Shown here: positions 45,883-56,313 of the stretch, piece by piece
How positions within the stretch are numbered: the stretch's first letter is position 1
Layout: every line of letters starts with the position of its first letter
Source of the DNA: Calonectria ilicicola
Lineage: Eukaryota > Ascomycota > Sordariomycetes > Hypocreales > Nectriaceae
Length of the DNA: 64,000 nt
Direction of reading: 5' to 3'
Assembly (NCBI GenBank): GCA_020809705.1
Contig: CP085827.1
Coordinates: forward strand, 2,046,001-2,110,000
Notes under the pieces: model-generated
What the model saw: the letters and a program-made list of their open reading frames with translations, nothing else
Databases searched by the model: none
What the model was told of the DNA's origin: nothing
Made by a program: the position numbers and the translations under genes

Positions 45883-46242
45883 CTGAGTTATCACTACCAA
45901 AAGTCGTCACCAGACTTTAAATAACGATAACGAGGCAATGGAATTGGAGTGCATTCAATGTACTCGGAGCAACCACGCTCAGCGTCGAAGCGGGCGTGAA
46001 GCATGCAGCGAAATAAATAAATAAATAAAATGCGAGAAAAATAATTTATTTCACAAATAAAATATTTAGAATCTTATTTATCAAAGTTTTGTTGCCGAGC
46101 ACAGAAACATCCACAAAAACAAGAACCTTGTGTGATTCACTGATAAGTCAACATCAAGGTTCTTGCAATCTTGCTGCGGCCAACTCTCAAGCCTTTCACC
46201 AACCAGTTGGCCAGTGAAGGAAATCATCAAATATTCATCAAA
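45883..46242. other. Intergenic region between the two nucleotidyltransferase-like genes
   Basis: About 360 bases, AT-rich, with an (AAAT)n run at 46011-46030 and a perfect 11-base inverted repeat at 46120-46165 just before the next start. Confidence 0.6.
46120..46165. repeat. Perfect 11-base inverted repeat before the second nucleotidyltransferase gene
   Basis: CAAGAACCTTG (46120-46130) and its exact reverse complement CAAGGTTCTTG (46155-46165) with a 24-base loop, 78 bases before the start codon. It could be a leader hairpin or an operator-like site. Confidence 0.7.
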
Positions 46243-46968
46243 ATGAATCGTGGCCATGCGCAGGAAGCGGCCCAAGCTCTGACTTCTATTCTTTGGAATG
46301 CGCAAATAAAGCATGCCTTTATAGGCGGATTTGCTGTTCAGTCACTTGGACACGACAGAAGTACCCTGGATATTGATGTGGAAGTCGATGTTGGCAACAT
46401 TACAGAAATCAGAGGTCGTATTTTTCAGCTCCTTACGGAACAGGACACGAGATTTTCCTTGCTCAACCTGAAGATATGCTTCACGCCAGCTGATTCTCAT
46501 ATCCGCATTCCCATCGAGATGCTCCCTGTTGGATTATTGGGCCTTCCGTTGCGACTGAACACGATAGAAGTTGGTGGTAGTATGTGCCCAAACGATATTT
46601 GGATTAATGTTAATGCAAATACTGACTTGACATTAAAAGTTCCGGTCTTGGTCCCCGGTGTACTCATTTTAACCAAAATCAAGCGCTGTGCAAATTTAAT
46701 TGAGAGCACCCGACCTCAATCTTGCATAAAATTCCGCGCTGACCTCTCCGACATTGAGTTTTTGATGGAATGGCTTAAGAATCATCGCCAGAAGATCGAT
46801 TTTGCAGGATATTACTGTCCGACTTCCGAGGAGCGCTTGTACTCGACAACGAAGGAATTGGTAAATTATTGGAAGACTCGGGGTCAGGGCAACATGGTGG
46901 AATTAATGGGTTCGTTGCTAGACCAAGATGACTATGATAAAGTGATGATGAATTTAGCACCGCAATGA
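46243..46968 (+). CDS. Nucleotidyltransferase-like protein with GG...DxD core
   Basis: Single exon, 241 residues from ATG 46243 (MNRGHAQEAAQALTSILWNA). Residues 26-45 read FIGGFAVQSLGHDRSTLDID: a Gly-Gly helix start followed by D43-x-D45, the metal-binding core of minimal nucleotidyltransferases, similar in layout to the AbiEii/MNT-type group. Strands with VPVLVPGVLILTKIKRC follow, then a C-terminal helical region. Related domains transfer NMP to proteins, RNA or small molecules; bacterial relatives act as toxins or antibiotic-modifying enzymes. The target here is unknown. The frame is open 72 bases further upstream without an ATG, so the start is firm. It follows the degenerate relative on the same strand and precedes the HET gene, which is convergent. 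Confidence 0.8.
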   Translation: MNRGHAQEAAQALTSILWNAQIKHAFIGGFAVQSLGHDRSTLDIDVEVDVGNITEIRGRIFQLLTEQDTRFSLLNLKICFTPADSHIRIPIEMLPVGLLGLPLRLNTIEVGGSMCPNDIWINVNANTDLTLKVPVLVPGVLILTKIKRCANLIESTRPQSCIKFRADLSDIEFLMEWLKNHRQKIDFAGYYCPTSEERLYSTTKELVNYWKTRGQGNMVELMGSLLDQDDYDKVMMNLAPQ

Positions 46969-47300
46969 TCAAATACTCTGCGATACACTCGTGCGAATTT
47001 GTTAGCCCGGCGGTCGGGGAAGTGTACTAAAGGCAGTAAATATAAATAAATAAAATAAATGAGATTTTTATTATTTATTTATTTATAAGATAAGTAGTTT
47101 TAGGCCTCATGACCTAATTTTAGTTCTGCGCGATGTTTCTGGCCCCCTCAAAAAAATGGGTGCTCGGAGTTGAATGTCAAAGATGGGGCAAGTTCGGATC
47201 CTTGATCTAGAGAGCGACGACAGTCTAGGTCAAGATTTCTCTTTTATCTCAAATAGAATATATACTCCGATAAAAAGTGGTATTTTGCTTTTTCCCTAGC
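46969..47300. other. Convergent 3' region with AT-rich hairpin
   Basis: About 330 bases between the nucleotidyltransferase gene (+) and the HET gene (-), containing the inverted repeat at 47041-47087. Confidence 0.6.
47041..47087. repeat. AT-rich inverted repeat, 14-base perfect arms
   Basis: TATAAATAAATAAA (47041-47054) and its exact complement (47074-47087) with a 19-base loop, 73 bases after the nucleotidyltransferase stop. A second (AAAT)n tract lies on the other side of the gene at 46011-46030. It may mark 3'-end formation or a relic of insertion. Confidence 0.7.
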
Positions 47301-49186
47301 CTATTCGATGAAACCATCCGTCGGTGTCTGTGAGCTCAGGATATATTTCGCGCTGAGTGATCCAACCCCAACCCGTTCATACACGTTCGTATGCCTTTGG
47401 TGTAGCTTTGGGCACACGAGTAAGACATAATGCATATATCCGCCATCAGATTCTGTCTCCTTCAATGTTCCGATAATAACGAGTTGAAGAGGTTCCAGAC
47501 GTACGCGACCAGGTTCGTCAAATCTGAACTGTTGACAATCGTGATCACCCATATTCCAAACCTGGGCTGCTATTCGAGGCAGCGCCCCGTCTTTTTCCAA
47601 CGAAGGGAGTATTCCGAAGGGTGAACCAAGCTCTTTGTTCCACCATACGACTCCAAATGGAACTTTTAAGTACTGTATTCCGCCATCATAGGCCATCCAA
47701 GACCAAGATGGGACACCGCCGCCACGGAATGACGGGATGCGCTTGAGAAAATCGCTGGAGCGCTCCCACAAAAGACATCGGTGCATAAAACAGTCAAAAA
47801 TACCATATCCACCGACCGTGTAAAATGAGCGAATGAGCCTTGATTCGAGACCTTGGATGGCGACTGGTCTGTCTGCACTTGACGAGAGCGCCAGGCTCGA
47901 ATACTTGGTATAAAGATCTTGGTAGAGCTGTATCTTTTTGCCTTTGACGTAGGCCTCGACGGACCTTGGAAAGTCTGCATCGCCAAGAAAAGAGGCTTTT
48001 TGACTAAGAGAGGGTCAGTATTAGTCGGAAATGAGTCTCAAGGTAAGCCTCTTGGATTTTAAGACGAGGAAGTGCTGGTATGCATACTTTTTCATCTTGG
48101 TCAAGGTCTCGCATCTCACTCCCCGCCCACATTCCCAGTAAGTCTGTTTTTCTGTAAAGTAAATGGTCCGGCGGGACAGCGCGCGCTCCTGCAAGATCCA
48201 CCCTCGCTTGTTTAGTTCTCCATGTTCAACATCGCATCCGAAGTCGTCAATAGCATCACACAAATAGTACCGCGTGCCATCATTCGAATCCATTATGACA
48301 CACTGTCTTTCTGGGCGAGGCTTCAGGAACCCATCGTCAGTTCCAGATGCACAACTGGCTGCAACCGTAGCATAAGCTGAGCTGTAAACAAGCTCCATGC
48401 GCTTTGATTCCGTATCCCAGTCGTGTGAATCATCCTGAATGATACAAAGTGAATCAATCCAGAGGTATTGCACACCAAGGTCTCTTGTGACCTTAACAGC
48501 ATCCTGAAAAGTCCGTGGTAGCTCCATGATCGAAATTTGATTCATCAGGGTTTTGATATTTCTCTTGTAAGTGCAGAATTTCCGATGCTGCTTTGGCAAC
48601 CCCCATCGATGTGAAAGAGCCAGATATTTTTGGTCTTTTTGGTTACGGAGCCCACATACCAAGCGAACAGTTTCGGAATCATTGTTTCCGACATCGATTA
48701 CTCGCGTAGGAAAGAAAACATTGTCTGTAACGGCGCATTTATGATGCCAATCACAATCATAGATCCACTCTTTTAACAGCTTGATATGGGTTACACTACC
48801 AGCCTCGGGAAGCACCGGGAGCCCGACCAGGCCGGCCTGGGCACTGCGTACTTGAGATTCAAAGCCTTGATTTATGATATTAGATTGTGAGGTCAATGAT
48901 GAAGTTGCCGCCATTCCTTACCTGACTTTGTGTAAATTGACACGATAGGTCGGGCCCGTCGATCTTGAACAGTTAAGTAAGAGCCGGCTCTGAAGAACTT
49001 GACCTCATCAGAATGGTTTCGTACTGAGGATTTAGCTTGCTTATATAATAGTTTGCAAAGAGAGCAGTGGGATGATTTCTGTTCCAATTTCCCTAGTGTA
49101 TCAGAGAAAGCACACTTTGGAGTCTCGATCGGGAGGTGACTACAACGATCGCATAAAGAAGATCTTTCCTTGAGCTTTGAGAACAT
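47301..49186 (-). CDS. HET-domain (heterokaryon incompatibility) protein
   Basis: Three exons on the minus strand: 49186-48922, 48865-48088 and 48003-47301. All junctions are GT-AG; phases close to 581 residues. The N-terminus has cysteine pairs (CDRCSHLPIETPKC, HCSLCKLL) typical of proteins that carry HET domains. The HET domain starts near residue 169: YLALSHRWGLPK, then LPRTFQDAVKVTRDLGVQYL, WIDSLCIIQDD and RGWILQERALSRRTIYF. After it come KASFLGDADFPRSVEAYV and a beta-rich C-terminal region (VPSWSWMAYDGGIQYL). HET domains trigger programmed cell death in fungal allorecognition and are thought to be distant relatives of TIR domains. There is no NACHT or repeat domain, so this is a stand-alone HET protein. 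Partner unknown. Confidence 0.93.
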
Positions 49187-49783
49187 AGGATTCGAAGTGA
49201 TATCTTTAGAAAGCCGCCAGGCTAATTCGGTATCAGGAGTATACTCCCAATTATCATCAAGCTACCGTAATTCTAATCAATATGCTGACCCAGGGAGGTT
49301 CTGATAGTTGTTAATGCTTACCGGCTATGAATGTGTTAGTGGCCCGTGTTTCTAGCTGAGAGATAATACCTTAGAAAATCTGATCTACAAAATAGCTTCA
49401 CATACTGTCTGGATTTATAGTTAACATGCTTGTGCTTCAATTTCTGGGTACGAAGTATCTTACAAACTGCCAATTATTCGCGTTACTAAAAAGTCATAGA
49501 AATTAGGATATTGACACCTTTACCTTCTATTACAAGGGTGGAACGCAGTGATCACATTAGTTATAGTTTAATGGCATACATGTTCATAATTTGACGTACA
49601 TACTGTGTTAAATGTTAGAACTAATTTCACATCACGGGCCCGGCTGAAAAAGATTTTGAACTGACTTCGGTACTGGATTGAAGATTCCGATTGGGGCTGG
49701 GTCCTTGTGAGTCTGCTATTGCCAGAGAATTGGAGTTTTGGGAATTTTTCAATCCTTGGAAAATGTCAGTATTATTTGTTATT
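49187..49783. other. Intergenic region, AT-rich
   Basis: About 600 bases between the HET promoter side and the 3' end of kinase-like gene A. No element recognised. Confidence 0.5.
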
Positions 49784-51795
49784 CTAAGGCCTGGCCCTCG
49801 TATTAGTACCATGTTGAGAGGGACCCAGGTGAGTTCCGAATTGCTTTGGCCCTTCCCGCTGCTTCGCCTTCCAATTCATCCACTCGATTTTTGGCCTAGA
49901 AGCAGATCCGTGCTCCCAAATCTTATCAAGTTCATCGTACATCTCCTGAGCATCTGCTCGGTATTGGACATGGTGGCTGTTTTCATCGGTCCTAAAACTA
50001 TTTGTTCTTGTTTGAACAATCATAGGTACCGACGTCTCATCACTCTCGTGAATGACCGATTGCAGCACTGAGTTTGAAGGGTGGCTCTGACCAGCTCCGC
50101 CCACCTCAATAACTAGTAATCGAGATGAGATAAGTCTTATCAGTTTGCCGAGAGCAGTATCCTCGGGGCATCTCGGGTCATTCATGATCCAATCAATCCA
50201 CTTCTTCACGTCGGCATTGGTTTCTCCAGCTGTTGATGCTCCACCTTGATTAATTTCATAAAACTTTCCCTTACTTCTGTTCAGCTCTTGTCTGAATCGA
50301 CCTAATTCATCGGTGCCATAAAGAAGCCATATGGCAAATTCAAGATAGATACACCCGATGGACCAAATATCGTATCGACGTGATCTTGGCTCTTTTGGTG
50401 AGAGATCCACTTCTGGAGGCTCATACATGACTGTTCCGCTCATGGTTCGAGTGGGGTCTTTGCGCATGAAGGTCGCCATCTGATGGACTTTCGCGAGCCC
50501 TGCGTCTGCAATGACGAGTGATGGCTGAGAAACTTTGGAATCGGCTGCGTCGTGGAAGCAAAGAATGTTTTCTGGTTTCAGATCACCGTGGCGGCAGGCC
50601 TTGGAGCCATGTAAAATTTTGATGGCGCTGGCCAAGCCACGAAGTTGACTAAACATCCATTTTAGATATTCATGATCCAGTTTTGGAGGTGGACCAGCTT
50701 TCCAGAGGTCTCTTAGGTTGCCTCCTGTAGCCCATGGAAATATGAAATAGTGTTTTTCTTCCTTTGTGTAGTAGGCTATGGCTTTGATCAGGTGAGGATG
50801 GTTCAAATTCCGCATCATTTCCAACGCATTGGCCTCCGCTTCAGCGATCTCTTGAAAGCCTGTGTCGGATGCATCCATTTGTTTCAGTTCCTTAACTGCT
50901 ACGCATGGATGGCCTTTCTCATCTCGCGAAACGGGCTATTAGAAATATTAGCCAGAACTCCCGAGGATGTGGTATGCGGGGAAAAAAAAGAAAAGAAAAT
51001 CTCACTCACTATACAGTTTTCTATTGCAAGATGATCTTTATGGATATTGACCATTTGAACGGTGCTAAAATGGCTGCTTGTTTGATGCTTAATATTTAAA
51101 AACGGCATCTTGTAGCTTTCGTGGAAGTCATATTTGAATCGTCCCTCATAGAAAATCGGAGAGAGAAAGGGCCACTGGTAAAGGTTGCAAAAGCTTTCAA
51201 CATCTGGATTTTCCCACGCTTTTTGCTTGAAAATATTCGTGACAGCGCGGCTTTCGATGCTTTGAGCACCAAAGCATGTGAGATCTCCATTGATAGGGAG
51301 CATATTGTCTTTTACATCGTTGTTGTAGAAGTCGGAAATCAAATGAACTTTCTGGGCCCAAACAAGTATCGCAAATACCCTGGTTGCTTCGTTTTGCACG
51401 AATTCCAATAATTCTGTGATGCCTGGGCTCATGTCTCCCCCATTCAGTATTAAAACCTCTCTGACAAGATCCTCACGAATCCATTCCTTCATAAATTTTA
51501 TGGGGACAAATCTCTTGCTATTATCTGTAGGGTGCTCCATTGCGGCGCCAAGTTTTGAGCGAAGCTCGCTAATCTTAGATATTGTCTCCTCGTATGAGCT
51601 TGAGCCTCGACTTCCTTCATTCATGGACCCTCGGTTCGACCATGATGGGGATTTACCGAAAGATCGTGTACTTGCTGTTATCTTCCACGAGCTTTTGGTG
51701 CCAGAAGATAACCGACGCAGTCTCGACCGAGAGGGATAATATTCTGGGCCCCGGTTGGGGCCATGGATGGATGTTCCTTCAGCAGTGTTCGGCAT
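49784..51795 (-). CDS. Protein-kinase-like protein A with degenerate glycine loop
   Basis: Two exons on the minus strand, 51795-51010 and 50935-49784, joined in phase 0 (GTGAGT/AATAG), give 645 residues. Residues 1-65 are Ser/Arg-rich; 70-225 form a helical region ending in QWPFLSPIF, shared in outline with kinase-like gene B. The kinase domain starts with MPFLNIKHQTSSHFSTVQMV, where the usual GxGxFGxV loop has no glycines. The ATP-anchoring Lys is present (VAVK, K277). The catalytic loop reads RHGDLKPEN (D380) in place of HRDLKPEN, the metal motif is DAG (D406) in place of DFG, and YEPPE replaces APE. The Asp and Lys residues needed for catalysis remain, so activity cannot be excluded. The family is fungal-specific. 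The C-terminal ~70 residues are extra. Confidence 0.85.
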
Positions 51796-53447
51796 CTTGG
51801 ATTCGTCGCTAGGCGATGTAGAAGCCCTCTAGCACGAAACCACCCGTTAGAACTGAGCTGAACTAATCCAAAGGCGCATTTACCGGTGAGCTAGATCCGA
51901 GGCAGCATAGGATAGATAGAATACCCATCCTCTGGGGAGGTATGAATGGTGGAGAATGCGTTTGGGTGGTGTTTGGTAGGTGGCTCGGCGCCAATTGCTT
52001 CGCAGTCCCTCCAAATACCTCCGTGGGAACCACTCGGGATTATAAAAGCCGCATACCTACTTGAGGCTTAGTATTCGACGATTGGTGCGGGTGCTCTGGA
52101 GCCTCCGGCGATGGAATTCTGGCATGCTGGTCTTGGCGTACAGTGGACCGAATTGATTGCTCTTACGAGCCTATCGCCATTGCAGTTGCATCTGCATAGC
52201 CAATACGCCCTCACAATCACACCCTTGTGGTCCACTGTTCAGATTGGTTGTTCCAATGATATCATAGGTGGCTGGATGGTCTCTACGAGTTGGACTGCTA
52301 GTGACGATTGCGGCGGACAGCTTTGCGAACCATATTGCTTGCACCCATTGTTTCTTGGTTGCCTTACATTATTGCAGCCTGTAGCTCTAACCCTCCTGGG
52401 GAGATGCAGGGGGTCAGCCCCCATTCTAGACCCGGCAACTTGTTGAGGGCAGGCAGAAAAAGCGGAAACGCGTGATGATGACATCCGGTTTGGTCCGCCC
52501 GTCTTGGCCGCAGTGGTGTCTCACGGTGGTTCAACTATGCTGCCATCTTTCATAATTTGAATGAAAGTCTGGTACTAGCTAGGACCGGCAGACCCGGGTT
52601 AGATTGGTTAGTCACACACCTATTTCGGGGCAGTACGACGACATCGACCAAGGTCGCCATTGGAGATAATAGCGGAGCGAAGGGGACTGAAATTGGACGT
52701 AAGTGCGGGGAATATGGATCATCTTCTTGAACGGGAAGAGGCTGCATCCACATGTCCCAAAGTACAGTACATGGGCGAGACTATTAGTGATATGCATCTG
52801 CAGGCGCATCATTGAAAGCGGGGTATGAGGTGGGAGCAGAACAGCACTTCCGTTTCCCAATTGCCATCGTACCATTAGTTGCCTCAGCCCAGCGTGTCAT
52901 TAGAAGCCTCGTCATTGCAGGCCAGCTTTCTGGCCAAAGGAATCCCGCGCTAAATCATTGGACTGGATGACAGTTTGCATGCAAACTCTTAAGCAGATCT
53001 ATCGAGACGGCTGTCCGCTGGCCGTTTGCCCTGTCGAGAGGATGCATGGGTCGTGTTTTGGAGTGGGACTAGTTCTGCACGCTGAACATTCAGCTGACAA
53101 CCCGTCTGCAAATGCTGGAGTCCGTGCCGCTTTTGATATGCACGTTGGAACAGGTATCACATCAGCCAGGCCCTTATTTGCTGTTGGCTAAAGGAATGGC
53201 TTGCGAGATAAGCTATGATAATGGTGGGTAAGCCAGCCTCGCGAAATCTTTGGCCAATGTTGCGTTGCCACATGAGCATTTTGCCTTTATCCGGACGCCT
53301 TGTAGGCAACTCCTGCCCAGCATTGGTCGCGTCCATTCGCTTATGACCGTATTGCGAAATAGTGACCTCACCATGCACTCACTTAGGCTGCATTTGTGGA
53401 GCCTTTAGTTTTCGAGGCTGCGCGGTCAATCAACAGCATCAAAGCTG
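51796..53447. other. Divergent intergenic region between the two kinase-like genes
   Basis: About 1.65 kb separating two head-to-head paralogues, so it must hold both promoters. No credible gene; no specific factor sites identified. Confidence 0.5.
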
Positions 53448-54908
53448 ATGCCATTAACCTCTCAAATGGCCTTGTACAGGCAACTCAATGGAGCTTTAGA
53501 AGAATCTTCTTTAGCGAGTCAAAGATTTTTGCCGCCAGATATTCTTGGCCACAAGATCACCAAGCAAACCGTCCGAGATGAACTTCATTGGCGCATTAGG
53601 TTCCTTCAACGAGGGCTTTCCAGCAAAATCGCCGAGAAAGCCAAGAATATTTTCGCAATTCTGGTGCTCATAGGCGAACCTCAGGCCATCAAAGAATTAC
53701 TCTCAGAGAAAGTCACCGACGATGATCTTCCATTCTCGCGAGCGAGCTCGGATGACGATGGAATTCTCTTGTCCTCCCGAAAGCGCATATTGCGCTCTTT
53801 CGTTGGTTGGAAGAACCCCGCAACCATTGACAGCTTTCTTGAGAAGCAGTGGGTTGTTCTGTCGCCCGTGTTAGACAGCGCAGTTCAGCATGAGAAAATC
53901 GACAAAAATAGGCCGCTACCTGTCCTAGGAAAGAAAGAGGTTGGAAGAAGCACGTCTAGCATAGTATACAAAAGTGCAATTCACTCAGCATACAGAAAGG
54001 ACTCAATAGTAAGTCTTATTCGCTAATATTTCACCTAAAGTGCAGAAATTGAATTTAAATCTTAGCAGGGAAATCTAGAAATAGCGATAAAGGAGATCAA
54101 CGACTATAATCTATTTTTTAAAGAGTTGAAGATTCTGCAGCAAATTCATGATATCAATAATCCCCACCTTATCCAATTCCTAACGACTTGGGAATATCGA
54201 GAAGCCTACTACATTCTGTTTCCATGGGCGAACGGGGGCAATCTAAGAGATCTTTGGAAGCACAGAACTCTTGCCCAACTAGACCGGAAACCAATTTATT
54301 GGTCACTCAAACAAATGCTGGGCCTTTCCAGCGCTCTTCGGGATCTCTATGATAAGAATTGCCGACACGGCGACCTCAAACCGGAGAATATTCTCTATTT
54401 CAGCCAACAAGATCAAAATTACTTGGTAATTGCGGATGTTGGCGTCTCCAAAATTCACAATCAGGCGACAAAGCTGAGAAATGAGGGGACGTCCACAAAA
54501 GCTACTACGCCTTCCTATGAGCCGCCCGAGGTTTTGCTTCACCAGGATAGCAACACGCCAAGATCGCGAAAGTATGATATTTGGTCTTTAGGCTGTATCT
54601 TTTTGGAATTTCTCATTTGGATCTCATCCGGATTTGAAGAAATTAAGAAGCTCCATGAAAGCGTAAGTGACCCAGCTTATTGCTTTTATGAACTTGGTGA
54701 GGATGGCAAACCACATATTCGTCCTTTTTTGATAGAAAAGATGGAAAAACTTCGCCAACATAGTCGATTCAAAGGAACTTCAGTGGAGGCATTAGTCAAC
54801 CTGATTGCCGAGCACCTGCTTCTAGTCGAAGCGGACGATCGTTATAAGCCGGAGGATCTGTATACAGAGCTTAAGCGCATAGTTCATGATGCAGAAAATA
54901 TCGATTAA
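53448..54908 (+). CDS. Protein-kinase-like protein B, paralogue of A
   Basis: Two exons, 53448-54008 and 54069-54908, give 466 residues; an acceptor three bases earlier would add one Gln. The N-terminal region holds AKNIFAILVLIGEPQAIKEL and ends FLEKQWVVLSPVL, matching the layout of gene A. The kinase domain starts LPVLGKKEVGRSTSSIVYKS, where only the first loop glycine is left. The Lys of AIK (K195), HGDLKPEN (D289) and DVG (D310) are kept, and YEPPE replaces APE. The C-terminus lacks the extension of A. A and B share PWA(N/T)GGNLRDLWK, so they are clear paralogues, but they differ throughout and are not a recent copy. It lies divergent from A and upstream of the patatin gene. Confidence 0.87.
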
Positions 54909-56313
54909 TTATCTTTAAAGGGTGTTCGGTAGAATTTTGGAATTTATAGGTAAAGAGAGGGCGTGAAGATATTATTGTAAATGTCGTATATTCGGCCCAG
55001 AGGAATGAACAATCGTATAAATTCCAATTGCGCTTAATAAGAATCGAGAAATGTTTTACTCTGATAGTTCACATAAAAATGTTGTCACCATGGATTAAAC
55101 TCCTCCAGCTTGGTCAAAAGAAAGTACGTTTGCGCCATTCTGCTCTCCAGCCACTCTACTGGAACAATTAAAGCGAAAACCTTACAAAGCTCTCCGAGTC
55201 TCCTATATTATGTGCAAGTCCAGGATGAACTCTATCCAGAAATATTCTTGTTACATAACCCGGCATTGGGTTGCCTCCTGTCACAAAGTGGTACGGCATG
55301 TTACCCACTCGACTTCTTTGACAAAAATGCACCACATATACACATTGCTGAGTTGGGGGCCAATGTAACACAAATCGCTGAGGGTGGGTGTTAACGACCG
55401 TAGCAAGGATCGCCAAAGTGAGCGCTTTGATGACTTCTGCAGTAAGGCTGAACGTTATCATGACGTGGTGAGTGAATTTAATGGTTCATCCAATGCTCTT
55501 CTAGTGCCATTTCTGCCTGGAACATCTCACTTTCACCTCAGCTGTTGAACCACGGAAAGTTTTCCGCTTGTGGTTGCATCCGATGCTACTGCAAGCCGTG
55601 TGGAAGCTGTGGCGTATCTGGCTTGTACTCCCTCCACTCCGATTGGCATTTCTTTGGCTTCGAAGTGCAGGGGCATGCCGGTCGCCCCGGCTTGACCTAT
55701 AAGCTTGAAGGAGGTGACGAGCACAACTGAAACCCTCAGTTGGATGCATCCAACTAAAGGCTATCCCAAATGTACGCTTTGACCCCCGTGCTGGTGGGAT
55801 ACGAAGCCTCCACAGCCAGTTTCAATTTGAAAAGACTGATGCTCGGTACAATACTTTTCTATCGGCTTTAATAAGGCATGAATACTTTGTAAACCGGTTT
55901 CTTTTTTTCCGCTAAATTATTACCGTTTTATTCAATTTGATATGGAAATTAAAATTTTGCACTTCAATTGGATGCGTATCACTCATGCACACTTTCCACA
56001 CTGTTAGACTGCTTTGGGAACGAGGCTGCGTGCTTAGCTGTATGCAAATTTCTTTTTTGATACGAGCTATGCACCTCGCCAAGCTCTGTGGCTGGTCAGC
56101 AAGTGCACAAATGTCTCAGATCCTCGCACAATTATTGGCATGTGAGCTTGGTTAGATCATGCTTTCAAATCATGGTGTCTAATCGGCCCCCAAGGCTGAT
56201 TCTCGAGACCCCGCGCCGTACTCCACCACCTTTGGAATACCTAGACTGCCCATGTCTGTATTTTTTGGTTTCCTTGACTCTCGAAAACGCAAAATTAAAC
56301 CTCAATCTATTAG
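54909..56313. other. Intergenic region upstream of the GTPase-patatin gene
   Basis: About 1.4 kb. A 97-codon minus-strand frame at 55168-55461 starts with a stretch like a signal peptide, and a Cys-rich frame lies at 55545-55730 on the plus strand; neither shows supporting evidence. Otherwise AT-rich promoter DNA. Confidence 0.45.

Noticed and set aside
50795..50820. GGTTCAAATTCC as a possible tRNA B-box
   Set aside because: It lies inside the kinase A coding region, the pairing C is replaced by T, and no other tRNA part is present.
55168..55461. 97-residue minus-strand frame with a hydrophobic start like a signal peptide
   Set aside because: The rest of the frame has no pattern of a secreted protein, only two cysteines, and no intron or conservation support.
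55545..55730. Cys-rich 61-residue plus-strand frame (CGCIRCYCKPCGSCG)
   Set aside because: No signal peptide and no upstream exon found; could be a gene remnant but cannot be supported.
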